NCBI GenBank assembly: GCA_963756455.1
Contig: CAVWNC010000003.1
Coordinates: 2,852,001-2,916,000, forward strand
DNA from: DASQPA01 sp963756455
Lineage (GTDB): Bacteria > Acidobacteriota > Thermoanaerobaculia > Multivoradales > UBA5704
Length of the DNA: 64,000 bases
Direction: 5' to 3'
Below the pieces are notes generated by a model. The model did not search any database and was not told the DNA's origin. It saw nothing but the letters and a program-made list of their open reading frames with translations. Position numbers and translations under genes: made by a program. Below are positions 24,809 through 33,042 of this stretch, one piece after another. Positions within the stretch are counted from its first letter, which is position 1. Every line of letters starts with the position of its first letter.

Positions 24809-27322
24809 ATGAGATTCTGGCGTGAGCTCAAGGTCGCTTTCCGCTCTCTGCAGAAGACTCCCTGGCTGACGGCGACGGCGGTCCTCATGCTCGGCCTCGG
24901 CCTGGGCGCCGTGGGGGCGATGTCGAGCGTCGTCCAGGGGGTGATCCTCCGTCCCCTGCTCTATCCCGCGCCCGACCGGCTGGTGATGATCTGGAATTCG
25001 TGGACGGACTTCCCCAAGACCTGGGTTTCCCTCCCGGAGCTCCGGCTCTACCAGGAGCAGCGGGAGACCTTCGCGGACCTCGGTGTCTTCGATCTCATGA
25101 GTGTCAACCTGCCGGGGACGCCGGGGACGCCGGGGACGCCCGGGACGAGGGACGAAGCCGGTCGAGCCGAGCCGGAGCGGGTCGCTGCCGGGAAGGTCAG
25201 CGCCAATCTCTTCGCGGTGCTGGGCGTCCAGCCGGTCCTCGGGCGGAGCTTCCGGCCGGAGGAGAACCAACCCGGCCGGGACGGCGTCGTCCTCCTCTCC
25301 CACGGCCTCTGGATGCGGCAGTACGGGGGGGCGCGGGACCTCCTGGGCAAGACGATCGAGGTCGACGGAGCGCCGCGGACGGTGGTCGGCGTGATGCCCG
25401 AGGGGTTCGAGCTGCCGCTCGACTTCAGCGCCGCGGCGCCCTCCCGGCTCTGGCTGCCGCTCGCCTTCGATGCCGAGGACACCCAGGCCTTCCCGCGCCA
25501 GGGGGGCAACCACTCCTATTTCGCGGTCGGCCGGCTGCGGCGCGGGGTCCGCCCGGAGGCGGCCGGCGCCGTTCTCCGCGCCCTCGGCGGCCGCCTGACC
25601 GCGGCGGGCATGTACCCGGCGGCCTGGCGCTTCACCCCCCGGGTCTTCCCGCTCCTCGACGACGTCCTCGGGGCGGCGCGCGGCGCCCTCCTCGTCCTCC
25701 TCGCGACGGTCGCCCTCGTTCTCCTCATCGCCTGCGCCAACGTCGCCCTGCTCCTCCTCGCCTGGGGCCAGCAGCGCCGACGGGATCTCGCCATCCGGGC
25801 GGCTCTCGGGGCCGGTCGCGGGCGGCTGGTGAGCCAGCTGCTGGCGGAGAGCGCCGTTCTCGCCGCTCTCGGCTGGGCGGTGGGCCTGGGGCTCGCCTGG
25901 CTGGGGCTCCGCGGCATCGTGGCGCTCGTCGCGTCGAGCCTGCCGCGGGTCGCCGAGGTGGCGCTGGACTTTCGGGTGCTCGGTTTTCTCGCTCTCACTT
26001 CGCTCGCCACCGCCCTCTTGACCGGCCTCTTGCCAGCCTTGCACCATTCCCTGGTCGACCCCCAGCCCGAGCTCCAGGCGGGGGGACGGTCCGGTGCCGG
26101 CCTCCGGGGGCACAGTTTCCAGGGTCTTCTCGTGGCGGCCGAGATGGCGCTCGCGGTCGTCCTCGTCATCGGCACCGGCCTTCTGCTGCGGAGCTTCTGG
26201 AAGCTGCGCCAGGTGGACGTCGGCTTCCGGACCGAAAACGTTCTCACCCTGGAGCTCAATCCCAGCTCGCTCCACCGGGGCGACGGCCCGCGAGTGGCGC
26301 GCTACTACGAGGAGCTCCTCGGCCGGCTCCGGCGGCTCCCCGGCGTCCAGGAGGCCGCCGCGGTGCGGGAGCTTCCCTTGGCCTCCAGCATCGGAGATTG
26401 GGGGATCGACGTCGAGGGCTACGTGCCGATCTCCGGAGAACGGCTGAAAGGCGATTGGCAGGCGGTGACGCCGGGGTACTTCGAGGCGATGGGTATCCCG
26501 CTCGCGGCAGGGCGCTTCTTCACCGCCGCCGACCGGCTCGACGCCCAACCGGTGATCGTCGTCAACCAGGCGATGGCGATGCGCTTCTGGCCGCACGAGA
26601 GCCCCTTGGGCAAGCGGGTGCGGGTGCGCCGTTCCGGCGGCGGGAAGTCGGCGCCGGCATCGCCTTGGGCCAGCGTCGTGGGGGTCGTGGGGAACGTGCG
26701 GCACAACGGCATCACCGCCGACGTCAAGGAGCAGTGGTACCTGCCGCAGGCGCAGTTCCACCTCTCGACCGGCTTCGCGGTGACGGCGATGAGCCTGGTC
26801 TTGAAAACGTCGGTCCCCCCGGCGGAGCTGGTCCGGCCGGTGCGCGAGACGATTTTCGCTTTCGATCCGAAGCTTCCGGCGGCCAACATCCAGACGCTCG
26901 ACGAAGTGCTGGCGCGCGCCCTGGCGCAACCGCGGATCACCCTCCTCCTCATGGTGATCTGCGCCCTTCTCGCGCTCACCCTGGCGGTCGTCGGCACCTA
27001 TGGGGTGATCCGCTACAGCGTCGGCCAGAGGTCCCGCGAGATGGGCCTGCGGCTGGCCCTCGGAGCTCGGCCCGGCGGTGTCGTGGGCCTCGTCGTGCGG
27101 CAGGGGATGGCGGTCGCCGGCCTCGGGATCGCCGTGGGCAGCCTGGTCGCTCTCCTCGCCAGCCGGTCGCTCGCCGGTCTCCTCTACGGCGTCGAGAGCC
27201 ACGACCCGGCGACCTTCGCCGCCGGAATCGGGATTCTCCTCCTCGTGGCGCTCGGCGCGAGCTACCTGCCGGCCCGACGGGTGACGAAGATCGATCCCAT
27301 GGTCGTGCTCCGCGAGGGGTAA
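24809..27322 (+). CDS. ABC-type permease of the acidobacterial duplicated (ADOP/MacB-like) type
   Basis: 837 residues. An opening cytoplasmic helix (MRFWRELKVAFRSLQKTPW) leads to a first membrane segment (LTATAVLMLGLGLGAVGAM), a large MacB-type periplasmic domain, three membrane segments near 285-420 (LLVLLATVALVLLIACANVA and following), a fifth segment after LQGGRSG-like sequence, a second periplasmic domain, and three final segments ending LPARRVTKIDPMVVLREG. This is two FtsX/MacB modules in one chain, with no ATPase gene beside it, as in the orphan permeases named after Acidobacteria. The substrate is unknown. GGAGGAGG precedes the ATG; TATAAT at 24736-24741 may be its -10 box but lacks a good -35. 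Confidence 0.88.
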   Translation: MRFWRELKVAFRSLQKTPWLTATAVLMLGLGLGAVGAMSSVVQGVILRPLLYPAPDRLVMIWNSWTDFPKTWVSLPELRLYQEQRETFADLGVFDLMSVNLPGTPGTPGTPGTRDEAGRAEPERVAAGKVSANLFAVLGVQPVLGRSFRPEENQPGRDGVVLLSHGLWMRQYGGARDLLGKTIEVDGAPRTVVGVMPEGFELPLDFSAAAPSRLWLPLAFDAEDTQAFPRQGGNHSYFAVGRLRRGVRPEAAGAVLRALGGRLTAAGMYPAAWRFTPRVFPLLDDVLGAARGALLVLLATVALVLLIACANVALLLLAWGQQRRRDLAIRAALGAGRGRLVSQLLAESAVLAALGWAVGLGLAWLGLRGIVALVASSLPRVAEVALDFRVLGFLALTSLATALLTGLLPALHHSLVDPQPELQAGGRSGAGLRGHSFQGLLVAAEMALAVVLVIGTGLLLRSFWKLRQVDVGFRTENVLTLELNPSSLHRGDGPRVARYYEELLGRLRRLPGVQEAAAVRELPLASSIGDWGIDVEGYVPISGERLKGDWQAVTPGYFEAMGIPLAAGRFFTAADRLDAQPVIVVNQAMAMRFWPHESPLGKRVRVRRSGGGKSAPASPWASVVGVVGNVRHNGITADVKEQWYLPQAQFHLSTGFAVTAMSLVLKTSVPPAELVRPVRETIFAFDPKLPAANIQTLDEVLARALAQPRITLLLMVICALLALTLAVVGTYGVIRYSVGQRSREMGLRLALGARPGGVVGLVVRQGMAVAGLGIAVGSLVALLASRSLAGLLYGVESHDPATFAAGIGILLLVALGASYLPARRVTKIDPMVVLREG
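25112..25147 (+). repeat. in-frame 9-base tandem repeat in the permease gene
   Basis: About four copies of a CCGGGGACG-type 9-mer encode consecutive Gly-Thr-Pro triplets within the first periplasmic domain. The length is a multiple of three, so copy-number change would keep the frame. Confidence 0.8.
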
Positions 27323-27381
27323 GTTTAGTTCGACGTTTTGACTCGCTACTCCGTAAGATAGGAATCAAACGGAGAAAGACA

Positions 27382-28146
27382 TTGAAAACCCTGCGCCTGT
27401 TGCCGCTCACCCTGCTGGTTGCGATGCCCGCCCTGGCCGGTACCGCCTACGTCCCCTTCGTCACCGCCTCGCCGTCCGGAACCGACCGGGCCACCCAGGT
27501 GAGCTTCGGTCTGGTCAATCTGGGAACCGTGCCGCGGCTGGGCGAGGTCCACTTCGTCGCCTCTGGAGAGAACGGCAATGCGGGCGGCAGCGGGCTTTTT
27601 TCGCTCCGGATGGAGCCCGGGGAAATGTTCACTCGGGCCTGCTGCGTGGACGCCTCGGGCCTGCTCATCCTCTCCGGTGCCCCTCAGGTCGAGTACGACA
27701 TCGGTCTCAACGAGGTCTTCCCGCAGCAGGCGGAGCCCAACTCCCTGTCCCTTCGCCTGCCGCTCATCACCTCCAAAGAGTCCCTGCCGGCCGGCTCCCG
27801 GGGCACTCTCCCGCTGCTTTCCGCGGACGGTGCCGGAGTCGTCGTGACCAGCTTCGGCATCCTCAACCTGGGGCACCAGGCGGCGCACTGCTCGGTCGAC
27901 GGTTTCCCCCCCTATGTCGAGCAGTTCGTGCGGGAGATCGTCATCCCTCCGGTCTCGGTCGCGGCCTTTCCGGACCTCTTCCTGCGGCCGACCCTCGGCG
28001 CCCAGGGAAAGCCGATCGTGAGCTGCGATCAACCGTTCTATCCCTTCGCGTTGATCTACCACAACCTCTTGGGCAGCTCCGCTGCCGACGAGCTCCCCTG
28101 GGTCGATTTCGCCGGGCCGGTCGTGTCTCTGGGGACGGTTCCGTAG
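27382..28146 (+). CDS. exported protein of unknown function
   Basis: 254 residues starting from TTG (27382), with GGAG (27371-27374) upstream; no ATG or GTG is available near the signal peptide LRLLPLTLLVAMPALAG. The mature part reads as repeated beta-sandwich strands: FGLVNLGTVPRLGEVHFVAS, LRMEPGEMFTRACC, GVVVTSFGILNLGHQAAHC and REIVIPPVSVAAFPDL. The two FG-NLG blocks look like an internal duplication of a ~100-residue unit. Family not recognised. It follows the permease after 59 bases and may be cotranscribed. Confidence 0.72.
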   Translation: MKTLRLLPLTLLVAMPALAGTAYVPFVTASPSGTDRATQVSFGLVNLGTVPRLGEVHFVASGENGNAGGSGLFSLRMEPGEMFTRACCVDASGLLILSGAPQVEYDIGLNEVFPQQAEPNSLSLRLPLITSKESLPAGSRGTLPLLSADGAGVVVTSFGILNLGHQAAHCSVDGFPPYVEQFVREIVIPPVSVAAFPDLFLRPTLGAQGKPIVSCDQPFYPFALIYHNLLGSSAADELPWVDFAGPVVSLGTVP

Positions 28147-28154
28147 CGCTCAAC

Positions 28155-28212
28155 CGCCCTCGATCCGCCGCACCTCGGCGAGCACGGAGAGATCCTCGCG
28201 GGCGGTGATCAC
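28155..28212 (-). pseudogene. 58-base remnant of an acetate kinase 3' end
   Basis: This segment matches 30521-30578, the last codons of the intact ackA gene, at 57 of 58 bases and in the same orientation. It encodes the ITAREDLSVLAEVRR part of AckA, and nothing upstream of it resembles ackA. It lies directly downstream of a DUF6600-type gene, exactly as intact ackA lies downstream of the other DUF6600-type gene. Confidence 0.8.
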
Positions 28213-28279
28213 AGTCGAGCGTCGCCGGGAGGGCCGTAGGGGGGCGGTGGAAGGTTGGCGCTGCCCCCTGCCAGGCGCT

Positions 28280-29392
28280 CTAGGCTGGCGGCTTTTTTAC
28301 TTTTTCTTTTGGTTTTGCGGCTGGCGGCGGAGATTTTTTCTGCTGCTGCGCCGCCTGGACCTGCCTGGCTCGCGCCTGCTGCTCCTTCGCCTGTTGCGCC
28401 CGCAGTTGAGAGGTGCGCTCGCGGTCGGCATCGGGCTTGTGAGCGCCAGCAGCGCCGGGGGGCGCCAAAGGTGGGGCCGAAAAGTCGCTCTTTTGCTGCG
28501 TGCCGGCATGGATGGGAAGCGCCTTGCCGAACTCGGCGTGCGGTCCTCCCACCTGCCTGGAGAGCACAGACGGCTGATAAAAGGCGCCCTTTCTCCCCCC
28601 AGCCTCCGAGGCCATGGAAGCCACCTCGAGACGCGGCACCCGACGCCCCGTGATCTGCTCGATCCTCTGTACGCTGACACCCCGATTGATGATGTGGTTG
28701 TTGACCACTGTGTAGTGAGTGATGTCGATCGTCTCGTGAATGACCGTCGTGTTACGCGCCGTCGGCAGGATGACCGTGTTGATCCGCGGGGAAAGGATCC
28801 CCCCCTCGGGGACGAAGGTGAAAAAGCTGGAGGAAATCTCGGCCCCATTGATCTCCAACCCGGCGGCGGTCGAGAACCCGGCGGTGGGCGGGAGGGGAGC
28901 CCAACCCACATAACCGCCGCCTTGCCTCCAAGCCACCCAGGCCGGCGCCCAATCGGAGCCGGGTACCCAAGCCCAACCACCGACACCTCGGTCGTAGAAC
29001 CAGCGCCCGTAGTGGAAGGGTGCCCAGCCCCAGGGCTCATCGGCGACCCAGCCCCATCCCTGGTCGGTATTGGCCCAGCGGCCATTGGTATAGGGACGCC
29101 AGGTGGGGTCGACCTTGGGCACCCACACTTCACCATAGCCTTCGTGCCCCACCCACTCTCCGTAGGGGGCGAGTTGGCTCTTGAAGGCCACATTCGTTGT
29201 CGGCGGGCTGTCGGGTGAGGTCTCGCCGCCAGAGAGGATCTCGGCTCCTGTCGTCGGCTGGTTGCCAGGGAAAGGTGGGGGCTCTTCGGCGGGACTCTGA
29301 GAATGTGCGATACCGGTAGCGAGAACGCTCGCCAAGAGCAGCAACGTGGTGGTCCTCGCGGTTCCAAGAATAGAACGCTCTTTGTTTTTCAT
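28280..29392 (-). CDS. DUF6600-type secreted Trp-rich protein, copy B
   Basis: 370 residues with a signal peptide (TTTLLLLASVLATGIAHS). The conserved domain (about 65-170) is rich in Trp, Tyr and Gly: PYGEWVGHEGYGEVWVPKV, WRPYTNGRWANTDQGWGWV, EPWGWAPFHYGRW and GWAWVPGSDWAPAWVAWR. After a beta-rich middle with ILPTARNTTVIHETIDITHY, the tail is Gln/Ala/Lys-rich and disordered. I recognise the domain as the DUF6600 type; no function is known to me. The paralogue at 31623 keeps the same order but has a His-rich tail. The ATG at 29392 is used; a longer frame would add 40 unlikely residues. Confidence 0.8.
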   Translation of the reverse strand: MKNKERSILGTARTTTLLLLASVLATGIAHSQSPAEEPPPFPGNQPTTGAEILSGGETSPDSPPTTNVAFKSQLAPYGEWVGHEGYGEVWVPKVDPTWRPYTNGRWANTDQGWGWVADEPWGWAPFHYGRWFYDRGVGGWAWVPGSDWAPAWVAWRQGGGYVGWAPLPPTAGFSTAAGLEINGAEISSSFFTFVPEGGILSPRINTVILPTARNTTVIHETIDITHYTVVNNHIINRGVSVQRIEQITGRRVPRLEVASMASEAGGRKGAFYQPSVLSRQVGGPHAEFGKALPIHAGTQQKSDFSAPPLAPPGAAGAHKPDADRERTSQLRAQQAKEQQARARQVQAAQQQKKSPPPAAKPKEKVKKPPA

Positions 29393-29533
29393 CGCAATTG
29401 CATCCGTCGGTTGGATCGGTGATTTGAGGCGGTTGGCCAGAATAGCCGAATTGCCTCCTGAGCTAAAGAATCGACGTACGTTCCTTCTACAGCGAGAGCG
29501 GTCATTGGTCAAATGGGTATTTGACGATAGAGC

Positions 29534-30409
29534 CTAATCCACGTAAAACGGTCTCATCGTCGAAGCATAGAGAACACTCGACCCTTCGATGGCATCGCGG
29601 TCAAAGATAAGAACTCTGTATCCGAGGTTTGAATGGGTCCTTGGCGCCACGTGAAGCTCGGCATAGGGGATCTCGAGGGTCACGTTGCCAGTGGCCCGTT
29701 GATCTCGAGGGATGAAGGAAGCTCCCGTCGAGACTTGGCCATCACCGGATTTGTAGGTGCCGTCGATGTCTCTAAGCGGAGATCCGGAGCTGAAGAAAAA
29801 GTAGACGGCGACATAGAGTCTTCGTCGCTCCAGGTTTTCGGCGTTGAACCGAACGTTGATCGCCATGCCGCTCTGACCGGAGACCCTGACGTTGTGGTAG
29901 GAAGCGGTCCTTACGGCGGCGATGCCAGGCTTGGAGCGCCAGGGTGAAATTTGGGGCGGCGGCTTGGACTCTGGGGAAGTGGTGGGCGGCGGTACCGGCT
30001 CGGAGGGTTGCTCCACCGGTAGTTGTGGCAGCGTGATCGGTAGTTGTGGCCGCTCGATCGGATATGGAGACGGTCGGAGGGAATCTTTGAGGGGCAATCG
30101 TGGCACCGTTTGTGCCGAGAGCTCTTCCACCGGTCCTGTCGGTTGAGCGGGCAACGCTGCCTGGATCCTCAACTCCCCCTGGAGGAAGGCTAGAAATCTC
30201 ATCATGGGGGGCACCCGGAAGACCACTGCACCGCAAATCAGAAGTGCCAGGACTCTCAGGGGAAAGTGCCGCGGTGGACTCACCGTGTCGGTCGCGTCCG
30301 GTCTGCCCCGGATCCAGGCTGCCAGGGTGGGAAGGCTCGAAGCTCCGATCAAAAATGAAACGATCGTGATCAACGCAGCCCAGTCCGTTAATGTCTCAGG
30401 CCCGTGCAT
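29534..30409 (-). CDS. membrane protein with proline-rich linker and C-terminal beta domain
   Basis: 291 residues. Two membrane segments lie at about 10-32 and 50-66, then a Pro-rich linker (about 95-160), then a beta domain: GMAINVRFNAENLERRRLYV, YFFFSSGSPLRDIDGTYKSG, GQVSTGASFIPRDQR and LEIPYAELHV. From memory this last pattern (PLRD.dG.Y.s.dGqVs.g..F.P ... PY.eLH) is also seen at the C-termini of bacterial caspase- and FGE-type proteins; that is recall, not a search. The ATG at 30409 is chosen with GAGG 11 bases upstream; a GTG at 30421 is possible. It separates the two DUF6600-ackA units. Confidence 0.7.
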   Translation of the reverse strand: MHGPETLTDWAALITIVSFLIGASSLPTLAAWIRGRPDATDTVSPPRHFPLRVLALLICGAVVFRVPPMMRFLAFLQGELRIQAALPAQPTGPVEELSAQTVPRLPLKDSLRPSPYPIERPQLPITLPQLPVEQPSEPVPPPTTSPESKPPPQISPWRSKPGIAAVRTASYHNVRVSGQSGMAINVRFNAENLERRRLYVAVYFFFSSGSPLRDIDGTYKSGDGQVSTGASFIPRDQRATGNVTLEIPYAELHVAPRTHSNLGYRVLIFDRDAIEGSSVLYASTMRPFYVD

Positions 30410-30429
30410 GTAAAGAAACACCTCAAGTA

Positions 30430-30459
30430 AAATTAGGCATTTGTCTATGAGGATGTAAA
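30430..30459 (-). promoter_or_regulatory. probable sigma-70 promoter for the membrane protein gene
   Basis: On the minus strand TTTACA (30454-30459) and TAATTT (30430-30435) are 18 bases apart, in an unusually AT-rich gap just upstream of the GAGG site and start at 30409. Confidence 0.5.
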
Positions 30460-30500
30460 TCCCATTACGATTTAATTATCGCATAGGCAGGGCTTGGCTC

Positions 30501-31613
30501 TCAAGCGGCTGTTATCCAGACGCCCTCGACCCGCCGCACCTCGGCGAGCACGGAGAGATCCTCGCGGGCGGTGATCACCAGAGCACGGACAGAAGAGCCG
30601 GGAGTGGAGATCTCGGCATCCCTCCCGGCGGCGTCGTTTTTCGCCGTGTCGAGCGTCAGCCCGGCGAAGGCGAGCGCTGTCGCCACGTCCTGGCGGACGC
30701 GGGCGGAGTGCTCGCCGATGCCGCCCGTGAAGACCAGGGCGTCGATCCCGCCGAGCCCCCCGGTCATGGCGCCCACGGCACGGCGGAGGGTGTGGACGAA
30801 GATTTCGTAGGCGAGCCGGGCGCGCTCGTTTCCGGCGTCCGCGGCTTCGATCACTTTTCTGAGATCGGCGGAAACGCCGGAGACGCCGAGGAGACCGGAG
30901 CGCTGATTGAGAGCCTCCTCCAAAGAGGCGGCGTCCATCCCGTGCTGTCTTTCGAGATAGAGGAGGAGACCGGGATCGAGCGAGCCGGAGCGGGTGCCCA
31001 TCATCACCCCTTCGAGCGGGGTGAAACCCATGCTGGTGTCGACCGAACGCCCCTCGCGTACGGCAGTCACCGAGCAGCCGCTCCCGAGGTGGCAGACGAC
31101 GAGCCGCGCGGGAACCTGGCCGAGGATCTCTTTCGCCCGGCGGACCGCGTACGCCACCGACAGGCCGTGGAAACCGAAGCGGCGGAGGCCCCAATCGCGG
31201 GTCCACTCGTAAGGGACGGCGTAGATCGCCGCGGCATCGGGAATCGTCGCGTGGAAGGTCGTGTCGAAAGCGGCGATCTGAGGAATATCGGGAAAGGTTT
31301 CGATCGCGGCGTCGATCAGCTCCAGAGCTCTCCCTGTATGGAGCGGATCGATCTCGGCGAGGCCTGAAAGGGCCGCACGGGTGGCCTCGTCGAGCCGCAC
31401 GGCCTGGCAGAGGCGCAGGCCGCCGTGGACCAAGCGGTGCCCGATCGCCTGTGGAGCGGGAAGATGGCGGAGACGGTCGAGCGCCGCTCGAGCCGCCTCC
31501 TTGCCGCCTTTCCAGTCTTCGTTCCCTTCCGCCTCGACGGTCTCCGCTCCAGCATCGAGGAGCGACCATTTGAGGCTGCTCGATCCGGCGTTGAGGACGA
31601 GAACGCGGTTCAT
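30501..31613 (-). CDS. ackA: acetate kinase
   Basis: 370 residues. Family signatures are clear: VLVLNAGSSSLKWSLL at the start, GHRLVHGG, FDTTFHATIPDAAAIYAVP, RRFGFHGLSVAYA, VCHLGSGCSVTAVREGRSVD, MGFTPLEGVMMGTRSGSLDP and VFTGGIGEHS. It interconverts acetate plus ATP and acetyl phosphate in overflow metabolism or acetate use. No phosphotransacetylase gene is adjacent. It starts 9 bases after the DUF6600-type gene and is probably cotranscribed. Its last 58 codon-end bases recur at 28155. Confidence 0.95.
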   Translation of the reverse strand: MNRVLVLNAGSSSLKWSLLDAGAETVEAEGNEDWKGGKEAARAALDRLRHLPAPQAIGHRLVHGGLRLCQAVRLDEATRAALSGLAEIDPLHTGRALELIDAAIETFPDIPQIAAFDTTFHATIPDAAAIYAVPYEWTRDWGLRRFGFHGLSVAYAVRRAKEILGQVPARLVVCHLGSGCSVTAVREGRSVDTSMGFTPLEGVMMGTRSGSLDPGLLLYLERQHGMDAASLEEALNQRSGLLGVSGVSADLRKVIEAADAGNERARLAYEIFVHTLRRAVGAMTGGLGGIDALVFTGGIGEHSARVRQDVATALAFAGLTLDTAKNDAAGRDAEISTPGSSVRALVITAREDLSVLAEVRRVEGVWITAA

Positions 31614-31622
31614 CCAGCCTCT

Positions 31623-32858
31623 CTAGACGGGCGGCCTGTGATCGCTCTCTTTCGGCTTTTCCTCTTTCGTCGGAGGCTTTTTCTGCTGGTCCGGCTGGGC
31701 TGCCCCATGGAGCTGCTTGGTGCGCGCCTCTTCCTTCACATGTTGGTTCTGCGAAGCCGGCGGGTTCACTGGGCTCGCCGGCCGGTGCTGGGTGCTGCTG
31801 GCGGTGGTCGGGTCGTGGGGCGCCGCGTCGTGAGTCGTCCCGTGATGCGTGGCTGCCTCATGGGTGGCCGCGTCATGGGTGGAGAGGCGACGTTCGGTCT
31901 CGGTCCGGCGTTCGCCCCGGGGGCTCGACGGGTGGGAGTCGGCGACGCGGCTCTTCGGCTGCGTGATGGTCCGGTTGGTGAGCGCCCGGCCGAACTCGGC
32001 GTGCGGGACGGCGGCCTGGCGCGCGAGGAGAGGCGGCTGGTAGAAGGCGCCTCTCCGACCCCCGACCTCCGACGTCGCCAGGGAGGCGACCGTGAGCCGC
32101 GGCACCGGGCGTCCCGTGACCTGCTCGATGCGGTGGACGTCGACGCCCCGGTTGATGATGCGGTTGTTGATCACCGTGTAGTTGGTGATGTTGGTCGTAT
32201 TGCGAACGATCACCGTGTTGCGCGTCGTCGGCAGGATGACGGTCTCGATCCGCGGCGAGAGGATCTCCCGCTCGGAGACGAAGGTATAAAAACCGAAGGA
32301 GATCTCGGGTCCCCGGAAGGTCAGCCCGGCGGAGGACGAGAAGCCGACGCTCGGGGTCAGGGGAGCCCAACCGAGGTACCCGCCACCGTGCCGCCAGGCC
32401 ACCCAGGCGGGCGCCCAGGTGGAGCCCGGCACCCAGGCCCAACCGCCGAGACCGCGGTCGTAGAACCAGCGACCGTAGTGGAAGGGTGCCCAACCCCAGG
32501 ACTCGTCGGCGACCCAGGCCCAGCCCTGGTCGGTGTTGGCCCAGTGACCGCTCGTATAGGGGCGCCAGGTCGGCTCGACCCGCGGCACCCAGACCTCGCC
32601 GTACCCTTCGCGCTCCACCCACTGCCCATAGGGGGAGAGCTGGTCTCTGAAGTAGGTCACGGTCGCCGCCGGATCGGGTGCGCTCTCCTCGCCGGCCGGG
32701 GGCTGGGCTTCCGCCTCCGGCTGGTTGCCGGGGTAGGGAGGGGGCTCGTCGGCGGGGTCTTGCGCGTGGGCGATCCCGGTCGCGGTCACGCTCGCCGCGA
32801 GCAAGAGCATCGCGATTCTCGCGACCCCTGAGGTTCTTTGTCTTTCCGTGTTTTTCAT
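31623..32858 (-). CDS. DUF6600-type secreted Trp-rich protein, copy A
   Basis: 411 residues with a signal peptide (IAMLLLAASVTATGIAHA). It shares the whole core with copy B (PYGQWVEREGYGEVWVPRV, GWAPFHYGRWFYDRGLGGW, WVPGSTWAPAWVAWRHGGGY), then ILPTTRNTVIVRNTTNITNY. The tail differs: a His/Ala/Thr-rich repeated run (THDAATHEAATHHGTTHDAA) that could bind metal, then Lys/Glu-rich sequence. It precedes ackA by 9 bases. An envelope location is expected. Confidence 0.8.
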   Translation of the reverse strand: MKNTERQRTSGVARIAMLLLAASVTATGIAHAQDPADEPPPYPGNQPEAEAQPPAGEESAPDPAATVTYFRDQLSPYGQWVEREGYGEVWVPRVEPTWRPYTSGHWANTDQGWAWVADESWGWAPFHYGRWFYDRGLGGWAWVPGSTWAPAWVAWRHGGGYLGWAPLTPSVGFSSSAGLTFRGPEISFGFYTFVSEREILSPRIETVILPTTRNTVIVRNTTNITNYTVINNRIINRGVDVHRIEQVTGRPVPRLTVASLATSEVGGRRGAFYQPPLLARQAAVPHAEFGRALTNRTITQPKSRVADSHPSSPRGERRTETERRLSTHDAATHEAATHHGTTHDAAPHDPTTASSTQHRPASPVNPPASQNQHVKEEARTKQLHGAAQPDQQKKPPTKEEKPKESDHRPPV

Positions 32859-32966
32859 GGCGATGGCATCCGTCGGAGAGAGGGGTGGTTTCAGGGCGGT
32901 GGGCCGGGACGGTCGCGTCGCCCCTGGAGCTCGGAATCGGCTGATCCCTATCCTAACACGGGGCTT

Positions 32967-32998
32967 GCCTGTCCATTTGCATGTCCAAATGGACAGGC
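32967..32998. repeat. perfect 13-bp inverted repeat upstream of DUF6600 copy A
   Basis: Arms GCCTGTCCATTTG (32967-32979) and CAAATGGACAGGC (32986-32998) surround a 6-base loop. On the minus strand it lies downstream of the gene ending at 33043 and about 110 bases upstream of the DUF6600 start. No T-run follows, so it is either an operator or a transcript-stabilising hairpin. The rest of the gap (32859-33042) shows nothing else clear. Confidence 0.6.
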
Positions 32999-33042
32999 GG
33001 GCCGCCGGGGCGATCTCCGGCGGCGAATACCCCTTGACGGCC

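Noticed and set aside
24080..27202. 1040-codon open frame on the minus strand, and similar very long frames at 42121-45003 (+), 17878-19630 (+) and 2967-4547 (-)
   Set aside because: They lie antisense or out of frame to clearly recognised proteins, have the Arg/Gly/Pro/Asp-rich composition of high-GC shadow frames, and show no family motifs.
28147..28279. Small gene in the gap between 28146 and 28280
   Set aside because: The only recognisable content is the acetate kinase remnant; no start codon with a ribosome site is present.
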